Both the position numbers and the translations under genes were made by a program. The notes below the pieces were generated by a model that saw only the letters and a program-made list of their open reading frames with translations, was not told the DNA's origin and did not search any database. DNA of 64,000 bases from Hexactinellida sp. DTS-2022 (lineage: Eukaryota > Porifera > Hexactinellida), in contig JAPNXP010000002.1 in assembly GCA_028753945.1 (NCBI GenBank), forward strand, positions 4,216,001-4,280,000, given 5' to 3'. Positions within the stretch are counted from its first letter, which is position 1. Every line of letters starts with the position of its first letter. Positions 11,748 through 24,070 of the stretch are shown here, one piece after another.

Positions 11748-14237
11748 TTAAGTACACTTGTCACAAGTGAAAGATCCAGCTGAGACAATCTCGTATACTA
11801 CATCAGCGCAGTAGCAGTGGATCCAGTCTGAGCAGACATCACAGCATACCCATTGCGACTCAATCTTCTTCCCGATTCGTCTGAGTGCTACTGGGTCCGG
11901 CTCTCTCTTATCGCAAATCGCACAAAGGGTTGTCGACTCTTCTGAACATCTAGACTCATCACCAGAAGACGGACTAGAGACAGAAGGAGTACTACGCTCT
12001 TTGAGTTTTCTCTTCACGCCTGTAGAAACTCCTCTCGCCTGTCTGCCCCGTCCTCGGGCCTGCCTACCTCGGGCCTGCCTACCTCGGGCCTGCCTACCTC
12101 TCTTGCTTTGCGTGCTCTCAGCTCCATACTGTCCTCCTCTATAGCTACCCCCGCCTTCTGATTTCAGCAGTGCCTTTTCTCGGTGCTGCTTGACTAGCTT
12201 CATTCTTCTTCGTCGTCGTTGGAAATTAGATTTAATTTTGGCAGTACGGGAATATTGCAACTTATGAATACGGTCGATCATTGATTGGTAGGCATGTCGC
12301 GATGGAGACAGTCCAAGGTCGTACATAATCCCGAAGAGTGGCAGTTCTCCTTCATTGAAACTCAGAACAGAGATGGCAGTGCTAATCCTGATAGATTGAG
12401 GAGACACGTGCTTGTTCTTGGGGCAGAGGCACCATATCATGTTGTGCAGGGATTCGTTTGCATTCTGAGTTAGACCTAGCGTCAGATGGCTGCAGAACTC
12501 AGTCGTGGCATATTTGTTGAAGGCCTCGCGTACCTTCTGGATTTCAATAGGTGTAAAGGTGGTCAAAGTAGCTGGTGCTGTGGAACTAGATGGTTTATTC
12601 CAACGACACCATGTGTTCTCTCCGGTAGGACAGCCAGAATGAATTCCTGCCGCATGATCGAGGAGAATATGTAGATCTCGTGACAGCTTATCAGGTGTTG
12701 TCCCACGGTTCTGTAAGATAACAGTGGAATAGTTCGCGGCGATATAGTCAGCTTTCCATTCGGTGAGTTTGTGTTGTACATAGGTTTTTGTCTCCGTATT
12801 AGGCTTGATTTTCTTTAGGTTCTTCTTCAGACGCTTGGCAACATGTGTCAGACATTCTTCTTTTCGCACTTTGACAAGAGGGTAAGGATCAAGTGTTGTA
12901 ACGTGCTGAAAGGCCTTAGAGTCTCCGTCACCAACAAACACGGAATACACCAGGCGGTTCTTCTCCAAGCTGCGACCCCAGATCCTCTCGGCAGCTTCAG
13001 GCTCCATTGCTTGGGAAGATCCCGTGTAGTTTCTGTTGCAGTTCGGAGTATGACGCTCTAGCCACTTCTCGTACTCAGATGGTTTGTCCTTTTGTTTGTC
13101 TTCCGTCCAGATAGAGCACTTCTCGCATAGTCGACTCAAGATCTCGTAGTCCAGCACTTTCTTTGTGGAGGTAGAGATGGCAGCACCGAAACCTATATTG
13201 GAGTAGAAACCCCTGGTCTTCCAGGAGCTGTCGAAACTAATTGTTACATTGATAGCATTAGGCTCGGGAGATGGTTCTGAATCTAACTTCTGGTGTAGCT
13301 GATCAGCAGCTTCAGACATCGAAAGATTAACCGCTTTTTTTGTAACACCTTCAAGACGAATGGCATATCGAGATGGTATTGATTGAACTGGTGGTGGCAT
13401 ATCAAATATTGTAGCAATTTTATGTAAATCGCGCCATGACATACCGGTTGAATGTGTGGCCAGTACCGATCTCATTGTAACCTCATTCATGTCTCTGCTG
13501 GTAAACGGGACATTTACACAAGTATGGTGGCTGGGCATGTCCAGAGAACGTGAGGAAGGGAAGGTTGCGTGTTCTGAATGGCACGTCTGGCACTTGACTC
13601 TAAAGAATGTCTGCCAGCCGTGCTGCCATCTTTCTTCGTACAAGACGAGAGGACTATTGCATTTGTTGCATTGAAAGGTCGAGAATACCTCAGCTAAAAT
13701 GCCTACATCAAGGATCCTCATTCCAGTTGGTTTAGAAGCGGTCCTTAAAGAACTATCCTGAGATGTTTTAAATTCGACTGGTCGAGAATGGGTATATGGT
13801 GGAACTCGGAATTTAGAGGCATATCCTCGAATCGGGTGGGCTTTGAAGAATTTGTGTTTCTTCGGTTTGCTTATCTTGGAAATTGGGTCTGCAATCTTGA
13901 CTGATGGAAATTCTTTGGTATCAGGATTGCCAACAGTGTGTCTTCTGGCGTAGATTCGCTTGCGAGGGCGACCCCCACGTCTCCGGTTTCGAAAACTGTC
14001 TGTGACTTGAGATGCTATGTCAAGTGAAAAAAAGGACCGCGAAATCCCCGGTGTTGATGGAGGTATAGATGTTTGGGATGATGTTGGCACAGGTGGAGGA
14101 GGTGCTTGTGAAGCGATGGTAGCAACTGGGGGCTCGGTATCTGAAGGAAAGCTGTCCCGATCTGTTGAAATAGATTTGGGAATGAAATCATCAGGCTCAA
14201 TGAAAATCTGTCCATCGAAGCTTGACTCGCTCGACAT
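11748..14237 (-). CDS. Intact Mutator-like transposase with PHD finger, 829 residues
   Basis: Probable transposase of the same family as the gene at the left edge, acting on DNA in the nucleus. Residues 1-75 are low-complexity (Ser/Pro/Thr). An AT-hook-like basic patch lies at 86-99 (RRRGGRPRKR). A zinc-ribbon-like CxxC pair (C190/C193, C216/C219) opens the transposase domain. Candidate DDE residues are D336 (SFDSSW), D437 (VGDGDSKAF) and E595 (NANESLHN). Cys/His pairs (C371, C374, H396, C400) resemble a zinc knuckle. SVLSFNEG at 623-630 is a family motif, followed by Arg-rich 672-680 and four RQARG repeats at 715-736. The PHD finger spans C772 to C828 (CAIC, CCDVC, HCYC, CDKC). The ATG at 14237 is preceded by AT-rich DNA. 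No frame break is visible, so it could be active or domesticated. I did not find matching long TIRs around it. Confidence 0.87.
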   Translation of the reverse strand: MSSESSFDGQIFIEPDDFIPKSISTDRDSFPSDTEPPVATIASQAPPPPVPTSSQTSIPPSTPGISRSFFSLDIASQVTDSFRNRRRGGRPRKRIYARRHTVGNPDTKEFPSVKIADPISKISKPKKHKFFKAHPIRGYASKFRVPPYTHSRPVEFKTSQDSSLRTASKPTGMRILDVGILAEVFSTFQCNKCNSPLVLYEERWQHGWQTFFRVKCQTCHSEHATFPSSRSLDMPSHHTCVNVPFTSRDMNEVTMRSVLATHSTGMSWRDLHKIATIFDMPPPVQSIPSRYAIRLEGVTKKAVNLSMSEAADQLHQKLDSEPSPEPNAINVTISFDSSWKTRGFYSNIGFGAAISTSTKKVLDYEILSRLCEKCSIWTEDKQKDKPSEYEKWLERHTPNCNRNYTGSSQAMEPEAAERIWGRSLEKNRLVYSVFVGDGDSKAFQHVTTLDPYPLVKVRKEECLTHVAKRLKKNLKKIKPNTETKTYVQHKLTEWKADYIAANYSTVILQNRGTTPDKLSRDLHILLDHAAGIHSGCPTGENTWCRWNKPSSSTAPATLTTFTPIEIQKVREAFNKYATTEFCSHLTLGLTQNANESLHNMIWCLCPKNKHVSPQSIRISTAISVLSFNEGELPLFGIMYDLGLSPSRHAYQSMIDRIHKLQYSRTAKIKSNFQRRRRRMKLVKQHREKALLKSEGGGSYRGGQYGAESTQSKRGRQARGRQARGRQARGRGRQARGVSTGVKRKLKERSTPSVSSPSSGDESRCSEESTTLCAICDKREPDPVALRRIGKKIESQWVCCDVCSDWIHCYCADVVYEIVSAGSFTCDKCT

Positions 14238-15148
14238 TATTAGTAAAGCTAATATTTAAGAAAATATAATAATAAATATAAAGAATGAAGTACGGTAATA
14301 CTCTGAAAAAGCACCGTGAATTGAAATGCGCCGGGATGTTATGTATTATTTGTCAACCTATTCAGTGAGGATATCATTGGTTTGGAGATTTCTGAACACA
14401 GTAACTGGGTTCAACTACCGTAATGCTCTGAATAAGCGCCGGGGTTTCTCATCATGAAAAAAAGCGACTTATTCAGGGAATTACGGCATATGACTCAGAA
14501 ACAATCCATAAATCTGGTAGACTGGAGACCTTCATACAGAGATAGGAAGTCAAAACCAGTTATTTCTTTTCCTATCTTTGTTAGGACGAAAGAATAAATT
14601 AATATAAATCGAAGAATTGTACAAAAGACTGTGGATGCAGTCTTACTATCATAGAGTAATCAAAATCTTTACGACGTATGTATAATAATTCTGGATAGAA
14701 GTACACATATATACCACTCTGTTCTATTCATTCCCACTTCTCTTATAGTCCACTAATATGCTTGCCCACTTCGGGCCATTTGACAACTGATGGACTATTA
14801 GAGAAAATAATGTACGTATATACTATATACTACTGTATATCTATATCTAAAGTAGACCTGTCTAGTCCAAAACCATTGGGATATGAAAAAATCTAGGATT
14901 ATCCTGGGTCTACTGTATATATAGTACACTGAATACATCATTTCTCGAATACGTTAAAGGCAGAGTCAATAAAATGGCATTTGCAAGAAAAAATAAATAC
15001 CCATTAGTTCATAAATGAAGTGTAAATACACTAATTTAGCAATTTAGCAAAATTAATATTTGTTGTTGATTACAAAATAAGTAACAAACTCGAGAAATTC
15101 AAAATTAACCTAGAGACTAGCTTCCAAATGCTAATATAGGTAAACAAG
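14238..15148. other. AT-rich intergenic DNA with one foldback
   Basis: No convincing ORF. Near 14284 and 14416 the words ACGGTAATACTCTGA and ACCGTAATGCTCTGA recur. A short inverted pair (AGTAGACC/GGGTCTACT) sits near 14851-14925. The rest is AT-rich without recognisable features. Confidence 0.4.
14416..14488. repeat. Foldback element, 73 bp
   Basis: ACCGTAATGCTCTGAATAAG on the left is complementary, with mismatches, to CTTATTCAGGGAATTACGG on the right, around a loop of about 30 bp. It looks like a minimal MITE. Similar end sequence appears at 14284 and, inverted, near 47650. Confidence 0.5.
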
Positions 15149-15295
15149 CAGTGAACTCCCGTTATAACGAAGTGATAGGGGCTTCTTCGTTGTAAATTCA
15201 ATACAAGTAGAGGAAAATAAATGGATTTAGCATTATCTACTTTGCTATAAGGCGATTATTCGTTATATACAACTATATCATAACGGGAGTTACTG
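15149..15295. mobile_element. Tc1/mariner-like MITE, about 147 bp
   Basis: The left end CAGTGAACTCCCGTTATAAC and the right-end complement CAGTAACTCCCGTTATGAT form imperfect TIRs around AT-rich DNA. Ends of this type occur on mariner-like MITEs. The right flank starts with TA; a matching TA on the left is not clear, so the class is tentative. Confidence 0.55.
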
Positions 15296-15825
15296 TATGT
15301 ATATTTTGGATTCTACATATAAAAATTCCAAATATGAATATTTATTTATTCTTTTGCAAAATAGATAAACAAATTAGTGAAAAGTACAACAGTATACCCT
15401 CGCTAACGAACAGAAGTGTTCCGTTTCAAAAGAAAATCTGTTCCGATTAGTGAAATAATTCGTTCTCTATAGGCCTCTATAAAATGACACCCCGATAACC
15501 TGAACCAAACTTGTCCAAACCTTCTTAATTCAAACAAAACATATACCGTAGTATACTACCTAAAATACTTATCTGAGACTTATTTTTGTGTAATTCCAAT
15601 CTAAAATACAAATATTTTTTTATTTTTCCCCCAGTTTTATACGATAAATTATGTGGGGTCTCCTGTTCGGACTAGCGAGGGTGTACTGTATAATGTATGT
15701 AAAGTATTACCAATTATAAATTCAGAAATAAGTTTCTTCAAAATCTTGTCTTGCAAACATGAGTAAATTACACGTACCATCAGATAATGTATTCTATGGG
15801 AAGTAGTATATAGTGGAACATTTAT
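15296..15825. other. AT-rich DNA, nothing recognised
   Basis: About 530 bp without a supported ORF, repeat or regulatory element. It contains short A/T runs only. Confidence 0.4.
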
Positions 15826-15859
15826 TCTCAAACATTTATTCTAGAATAAATGTTTGAGA
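15826..15859. repeat. Perfect 34-bp palindrome
   Basis: Arms of 17 bp (TCTCAAACATTTATTCT and its exact complement) abut without a loop. The motif ACATTTATTCTCAA is also partly repeated directly at its left. It lies against the end of a transposase fragment. Confidence 0.9.
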
Positions 15860-16002
15860 TGATGTTGGCACAGGTAGAAGACGTCCTTGTCCCATATCGG
15901 GAATTGGGGATTAGAAAAATACTGATCGAATATGTTGAAAGTGGCCTGCGAATGAATCAAACTCATTGAAATTTGAACATCGAAGTTTGACTCGTTTGAC
16001 AT
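15856..16002 (-). pseudogene. Fragment of the 5' end of a Mutator-like transposase
   Basis: On the minus strand it begins MSNESNFDVQI, matching the start MSSESSFDGQI of the intact gene at 14237. Further on, the nucleotide sequence GATGATGTTGGCACAGGT matches the Pro-rich coding region near 14085. The in-frame peptide between is diverged and partly deleted (about 147 bp against 190 bp), and nothing of the catalytic region follows. It is therefore a relic of a third copy of the family, in the same orientation as the intact gene. Confidence 0.6.
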
Positions 16003-16379
16003 GTTTTGTTTCTTATGTAGCCGCAATCCCACCCCCAACCCCCTAGAAAAAGTTTCCCAATTGAAGGCTCAAGGACACCCTCGTAATCCGAACAGTGGAT
16101 ATGCGATCTATAATATCTTGAAATTTAGATCCATTCATTCAAATTGTCAAAAATGTTGGCAAAATCTACAATATCCATCACCTATGTATGAAAGCCTAAA
16201 ACACATTCACGTTTCTCGGTCGAAAGACATAAGAGGCTGCGGGATTCATTCAGTGAAGTTGATGTCACAGTTAGCCCTATGGAAGACAGGCCACGTTTGA
16301 GTGTTTTATCCTGGTGCGCCATACGCATAGAGGCGTAAAAAATAGAGATATGTTTGCGTTTAGGAACGCGAAAACTGCC
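16003..16379. other. Unassigned spacer before the large satellite
   Basis: A 99-codon open frame on the plus strand (16001-16300) has no recognisable motif and I do not call it. TCGAAAGACATAAGAGG near 16220 resembles satellite words, so satellite influence may begin here. Confidence 0.35.
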
Positions 16380-19300
16380 GCTCGAAAGACATAGGAATTC
16401 TAGCTCGCATGAAAGAGTAATTTTAGCTCACTTGTCAGAGTAATTCTCGCTCGCTCGCCAGAGTAATTGATGCTCCCCCATCAGTATAATTCTCGCATCA
16501 ACTGTCAGAGTAATTATTGGCCCCCAGCATAGTAAATCTCGCTCGCCCGATAAACCAATTTTAGCTCACTCGTCAAAGTAATTCTCGATCGACTCAAGAA
16601 GTAATTCTCGCTCGCCCGAAAGAGTTATTTTCGCTCAATCGTCAGAGTAATTCACGCTCGATTGACATAGTAATTCTCGCTCGCCCGTAAGAATAATTTT
16701 CGCTCACTGGTCATAGAAATTCTCGCTCCCCGAAAGCGTAATTTTCGTTCACTCGTCAGAAAAATTCTCGCTCAAACGAAAGAGTATTTTCAGTCGCTCG
16801 CCAGAGTAATTGACGCTCCCACATCAGTGTAATTCTCGCTCAACGGCAGAGTAATTATTGGCCCCCAGCATAGTATATCTCGCTCGCCAGAAAGAGTAAT
16901 TTACGCTCACTCTTCATAGTAATTCTCGCTCGATTGACATAGTAATTCAAGCTCGCCCGATAAACTAATTTTAGCTCACTCGTCAGAGTAATTCTCGTAC
17001 CCCCGAAAGTGTAATTTTCGTTCACTCGTCAGAGTAATTCTCGCTCGACTGACATAATATTTCTCATTAGCTCGAAAGTGTAATTTTCGCTCACTCGTCA
17101 GAGTAATTCTCGCTCGACCGAAAGAGTATTTTCAATCGCACGCCAGGAAATTGACGGTCCCACATCAGTGTAATTCTTGTTCGACTGACATAGTAATTCT
17201 CGCTCGCCCGAAAGAGTAATTTTCGCTCACTCGTCAGAGTAATTCTCGCTCTCCCGAAACAGTAATTTTCGCTCAATCGTTAGAGTAATTCTCGGGCGAC
17301 TGACATAGAATTTATAGATCGCACGCAAGAGTAATTTTCGCTCACTCGTCAAAGTAATTCTCGTTCGCTAGCCAGAGTAATTGTCCGTCCCACATGCCCC
17401 ATCAGTGTAATTCTCGCTCAACTGTCATAGTAATTATTGCACCAGTATAGTAAATCTCGATCGCCCGATATACAAATTTTCGCTCACTCGTCAGAGTAAA
17501 TTCTCGCTCGAAAGACATAGTAATTCTCGCTCGCACGAAAGAGTAATTAGCTCGCTCTTCAGAGTAATTGACGCTCCCACATCAGTGTAATTCTCGCATC
17601 AACTGTCAGAGAAATTATTGGCTCCCAGCATGGTGAATCTCGCTCTCTCGATAAGATAATTTACGCTCACTCTAAATAGTAATTCTCGCTCGACTGACAA
17701 AGTAATTCTCGCTGGCCCGAAAAATTAATTTTCGCTCACTCGTCATAGTAATTCTCGCTCCCCCGAAAGTGTAATTTTCGTTTTCTCGTCAGAGTAATTC
17801 TCGCTCAAACGAAAGAGTATTTTCGGTCGCTCGCCAGAGTAATTGACGCTCCCACATCAGTGTAATTCTCGCTCAACGGCAGAGTAATTATTGGCCCCCA
17901 GCATAGTAAATCTCGCTCTCCCGATAAGATAATTTACGCTCACTCTTCATAGTAATTCTCGCTCGACTGACATAGTAATTGACGCTCCCACATCAGTGTA
18001 ATTCTCGCTCAACGGCAGAGTAATTATTGGCCCCCGGCATAGTATATCTCGCTCGCCCGAAAGAGTAATTTTCGCTCAATCGTCAGAGTAAATTCTCGCT
18101 CGTCTTGTATAGTAATTCTCGCTCGCCCGAAAGAGTAATTTTCGCTCACTCTTCAGAGTAATTCTCGCTGAACTGACATAGTAATTCTCGATCGCAAGCC
18201 ATAGTAATTGACGGTCCCCCATCAGTGTAATTCTCGCACAACTGTCAAAGTAATTATTGGCCCCCAGCATAGTAAATCTCGCTCGACGATAAATGAATTT
18301 TCGCTCACTCGTCAGAGTAAATTCTCGCTCGACTGACATAGTAATTCTCGCTCGCCAGAAAGAGTTATTTTCGCTCAATCGTCAGAGTAATTCTCGCTCG
18401 ATTGACATAGTAATTCTCGCTCCCCCGTAGGAAAAACTTTCACTCACTGGTCATAGAAATTCTCGCTCCCTGAAAGTGTAATTTTCGTTCACTCGGCAGA
18501 GTAATTCTCGCTCGACTACATAATATTTCTCATTAGCTCGAAAGAGTAATTTTCGCCTACTCGTCAGAGTAAATCTCGCTCTCCAGATAAGATAATTACG
18601 CTCACTCTTCATAGTAATTCTCGCTCGACTGATATAGTAATTGACGCTCCCACATCAGCGTAATTCTCACTCAACGGCAAAGTAATTATTGGCCCCCGGC
18701 ATAGTATATCTCGCTCGCCCGAAAGAGTAATTTTGCTCAATCGTCTGAGTAAATTCTCGCTCGTCTTGTATACTAATTCTCGCTCGCTCGAAAGAGTAAT
18801 TTTCGCTCACTCGTCAGAGTAATTCTCGCTCCACTGACATTGCAATTCTTGTTAGCTAGCCAGAGTAATTGACGGTCCCCATCAGTGTAATTCTCGATCA
18901 ACTGTCAGAGTAATTATTTGTCCCCAGCATAGTAAATCTCGCTCGACATAAACTAATTTTCGCTCACTCGAAAGAGTAAATTCTCGCTCAACTGACATAA
19001 TATTTCTCATTAGCTCGAGAGAGTAATTTTCCCTCACTCGTCAGAGTAATTCTCGCTCGACCGAAAGAGTATTTTCAATCGCTTGCCAGGTAATTGACGG
19101 TCCCACATCAGTGTAATTCTCGCACAACTGTCAGAGTAATTATTGGACCCAGCATAATAAATCTCGCTCGACGATAAACTAATTTTCTCTCACTCGTTAG
19201 AGTAAATTCTCGCTCGACTGACATAGCAATTCTTGTTCGCTAGCCAGAGTAATTGACGGTCCCCCATCAGTGTAATTCTCGATCAACTGTCAGAGTAATT

Positions 19301-22096
19301 ATTGGCCCCCAGCATAGTAAATCTCGCTCGACGATAAACTAATTTTCGCCCACTCGTCACAGTAAATTATCGCTCGACTGACATAGTAATTCTCGCTCGC
19401 CAGAAAGAGATATTTTCGCTCAATTGTTCGAGTAATTCTCGCTGGATTGACATAGTAATTCTCGCTCGCCCGTAAGAATAATTTTCGCTCACTAGTCATA
19501 GAAATTCTCGCTAACCCGAAAGTGTAATTTTCGTTCACTCTTCATAGTAATTCTCGCATGATTGACATAGTAATTCAAGCTCGCCCGAAAGAGTGATTTT
19601 CGCTCACTCGTCAAAGTAATTCTCGCTCTCCAGAAACAGTAATTTTCGCTCAAACGTTCGAGTAATTCTCGCTGGATTGACATAGTAATTCTCGCTCGCC
19701 CGTAAGAATAATTTTCGCTCACTAGTCATAGAAATTCTCGCTCCCCGAAAGAGTAATTTTCGTTCACTCGGCAGAGTAAATTCTCGCTCGACTGACATAG
19801 TAATTCTCGCACGCTAGAAAGAATTATTTTCGCTCAATCGTTAGAGTAATTCTCGCTCGATTGACATAGTAATTCTCGCTCACTGGTCATAGAAATTCTC
19901 GCTCCCCGAAAGAGTAATTTTCGCCTACTCGTCAGAGTATTTCTCGCTCGACCGAAAGAGTATTTTCAATCGCTCGCCAGGTAATTGACGGTCCAACATC
20001 AGTGAATTCTCGCTCGACTGACATGGTAATTCTCGCTCGCCCGAAAGAGTAATTTTCACTCACTCTTCAGAGTAATTCTCGCTCGATTGAAATAGTAATT
20101 CTCGCTCGCCCGTAAGAATAATTTTCGCTCACTAGTCATATGGAATTCTCGCTCCCCCGAAAGTGTAATTTTCGTTCACTCTTCATAGTAATTCTCGCTT
20201 GATTGACATAGTAATTCAAGCTCGCCCGAAAGAGTGATTTTCGCTCACTCGTCAGAGTAATTCTCGCTCGATTGACATAGTAATTCTCGCTCGCCCGTAA
20301 GAATAATTTTCGCTCACTAGTCATAGAAATTCTCGCTCCCCCGAAAGTGCAATTTTCGTTCACTCTTCATAGCAATTCTCGCTTGATTGACATAGTGATT
20401 CAAGCTCGCCCGAAAGAGTAATTTTCGCTCACTCTTCAGAGTAATTCTCGCTCGATTGACATAGTAATTCTCGCTCGCCCGTAAGAATAATTTTCGATCA
20501 CTAGTCATAGAAATTCTCGCTCCCCCGAAAGTGTAATTTTCGTACACTCTTCATAGTAATTCTCGCTTGATTGACATAGTAATTCAAGCTCGCCCGAAAG
20601 AGTGTTTTTAGCTCACTTGTCAGAGTAATTCTCGCTCGCTCGTCAGAGTAGTTGATGCTCCCCCATCAGTATAATTCTCGCATCAACTGTCAGAGTAATT
20701 ATTGGCTCCAGCATAGTGAATCTCACTCTCCTAGGCACTAATTTTCGCTCACTCGTCAGAATAAATTCTCGCTCGTCTTGTATACTAATTCTCGCTCGCC
20801 CGAAAGAGTAATTTTCGCTCACTCGTCAGAGTAATTCTCGCTCCACGACATAGCAATTCTTGTTCTCTAGCCAGAGTAATAGACGGTCCCCAAACAGTGT
20901 AATTCTCGATCAACTGTCAGAATAATTATTGGCCCCCAGCATAGTAAATCTCGCTCGACATAAACTAATTTTCGCTCACTCGTCAGAGTAAATTCTCGCT
21001 CGACTGACATAATATTTCTAATTAGCTCGAAAGAGTAATTTTCGCTCACTCGTCCGAATAATTCTCGCTCGACCGAAAGAGTATTTTCAATAACTCGCCA
21101 GGTAATTGACGGTCCCACATCAGAGTAATTCTCGCTCAACGCCAGAGTAATTATTGGCCCCCAGCATAGTATATCTCGCTCGCCCGAAAGAGTAATTTAC
21201 GCTGACTCTTCATAGTAATTCTGGCTCGATTGACATAGTAATTCAAGCTCGCCCGAAAGAGTGATTTTCGCTCAATCGTTAGAGTAATTCTCGCTCGATT
21301 GACATAGTAATTCTCGCTCGCCCGTAAGAATAATTTTCGCTCACTGGTCATAGAAATTCTCGCTCGCCCGAAAGAGTAATTTTCGCTCACTCTTCAGAGT
21401 AATTCTCGCTCGATTGACATAGTAATTCTCGCTCGCCCGTGAGAAAAATTGTAGCTCACTAGTCATAGAAATTCTCGCTCCCCCGAAAGTGTAATTTTCG
21501 TTCACTCTTCATAGTAATTCTCGCTTGATTGACATAGTAATTCAAGCTAGCCCGAAAGAGTGTTTTTCGCTCACTCGTCAGAGTAATTCTCACTCTCCAG
21601 AAACAGTAATTTTAGTTCACTCGTCAGAGTAATTCTCGCTCAAACGAAAGAGTTGTTCAGTCGCTCGCCAGAGTAATTGACGCTCCCACATCAGTGTAAT
21701 TCTCGCTCAACGCCAGAGTAATTATTGGGCCGCAGCATAGTATATCTCGCTCGCCCGAAAGACTAATTTACGCTCACTCTTCATAGTAATTCTCGCTCGA
21801 TTGACATAGTAATTCCAGCTCGCCCGAAAGAGTAATTTTAGCTCACTTGTCAGAGTAATTCTCGATCGCTCGTCAGAGTAGTTGATCCTCCCCCATCAGT
21901 ATAATTCTCGCATCAACTATCAGAGTAATTATTGGATCCAGCATAGTGAATCTCGCTCTCCTAGGCACTAATTTTCGGTCACTCGTCAGAGTAAATTCTC
22001 GCTCGTCTTGTATACTAATTCTCGCTCGCCCGAAAGAGTAATTTTCGCTCACTCGTCAGAGTAATTCTCGCTCCACGACATAGCAATTCTCGTTCG

Positions 22097-24070
22097 CTAG
22101 CCAGAGTAATAGACGCTCCCCAAACAGTGTAATTCTCGATCAACTGTCACAGTAATTATTGGCCCCCAGCATAGTAAATCTCGCTCGACATAAACTAATT
22201 TTCGCTCACTCGTCAGAGTAAATTCTCGCTCGACTGACATAATATTTCTCATTAGCTCGAAAGAGTAATTTTCGCTCACTCGTCCGAGTAATTCTCGCTC
22301 GACCGAAAGAGTATTTTCAATCGCTCGCCAGGTAATTGACGGTCCCACATCAGAGTAATTCTCGCTCATCGCCAGAGTAATTATTGGCCCCCAGCATAGT
22401 ATATCTCGCTCGCCCGAAAGACTAATTTACGCTCACTCTTCATAGTAATTCTCGCTCGATTGACATAGTAATTCAAGCTCGCCCGAAAGAGTAATTTTAG
22501 CTCACTTGTCAGAGTAATTCTCGCTTGCAGTCAGAGTAATTGATGCTCCCCCATCAGTATAATTATCGCATCAACTGTCAGAGTAATTATTGGCTCCAGC
22601 ATAGTGAATCTCGCTCAACTAGGCACTAATTTTGGGTCACTCGTCAGAGTAAATTCTCGCTCGTCTTGTATACTAATTCTCGCTCGCCCGAAAGAGTAAT
22701 TTTCGCTCACTCGTCAGAGTAATTCTCGCTCCACGACATAGCAATTCTTGTTCGCTAGCCAGAGTAATAGACGCTCCCCAAACAGTGTAATTCTCGATCA
22801 ACTGTCACAGTAATTATTGGCCCCCAGCATAGAAAATCTCGCTCGACATAAACTAATTTTCGCTCACTCGTCAGAGTAAATTCTCGCTCGACTGACATAA
22901 TATTTCTCATTAGCTCGAAAGAGTAATTTTCGCTCACTCGTCCGATTAATTCTCGCTCGACCGAAAGAGTATTTTCAATCGCTCGCCAGGTAATTGACGG
23001 TCCCACATCAGAGTAATTCTCGCTCAACGCCAGAGTAATTATTGGCCCCCAGCATAGTATATCTCGCTCGCCCGAAAGACTAATTTACGCTCACTCTTCA
23101 TAGTAATTCTCGCTCGATTGACATAGTAATTCAAGCTCGCCCGAAAGAGTAATTTTAGCTCACTTGTCAGAGTAATTCTCGCTTGCAGTCAGAGTAATTG
23201 ATGCTCCCCCATCAGTATAATTATCGCATCAACTGTCAGAGTAATTATTGGCTCCAGCATAGTGAATCTCGCACTCCCAGGCACTAATTTTCGCTCACTC
23301 GTCAGAGTAAATTCTCGCTCGTCATGTATACTAATTCTCGCTCGCCCGAAAGAGTAATTTTCGCTCACTCGTCAGAGTAATTTATGCTCCACGACATAGC
23401 AATTCTTGTTCACTAGCCAGAGTAATAGACGGTCCCCAAACAGTGTAATTCTCGATCAACTGTCAGAGTAATTATTGGCCCCCAGCATAGTAAATCTCGC
23501 TCGACATAAACTAATTTACGCTCACTCGTCAGAATAAATTCTCGCTCGACTGACATAATATTTCTCATTAGCTCGAAAGAGTAATTTTCGCTCACTCGTC
23601 CGAATAATTCTCGCTCGACCGAAAGAGTATTTTCAATAACTCGCCAGGTAATTGACGGTCCCACATCAGAGTAATTCTCGCTCAACGCCAGAGTAATTAT
23701 TGGCCCCCAGCATAGTATATCTCGCTCGCCCCAAAGAGTAATTTACGCTGACTCTTCATAGTAATTCTGGCTCGATTGACATAGTAATTCAAGCTCGCCC
23801 GAAAGAGTGATTTTCGCTCAATCGTTAGAGTAATTCTCGCTCGATTGACATAGTAATTCTCGCTCGCCCGTAAGAATAATTTTCGCTCACTGGTCATAGA
23901 AATTCTCGCTCGCCCGAAAGAGTAATTTTCGCTCACTCTTCAGAGTAATTCTCGCTCGATTGACATAGTAATTCTCGCTCGCCCGTGAGAAAAATTGTAG
24001 CTCACTAGTCATAGAAATTCTCGCTCCCCCGAAAGTGTAATTTTCGTTCACTCTTCATAGTAATTCTCGC
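22097..24070. repeat. 658-bp higher-order repeats, consecutive copies
   Basis: The same 90-codon minus-strand frame recurs at 22097, 22755 and 23413, exactly 658 bp apart, showing two full tandem 658-bp units and at least the start of a third. Related copies recur at 24643 and 25301, also 658 bp apart. Confidence 0.85.

Noticed and set aside
16001-16300. 99-codon plus-strand frame
   Set aside because: No recognisable motif, and it begins on the antisense side of a transposase fragment.
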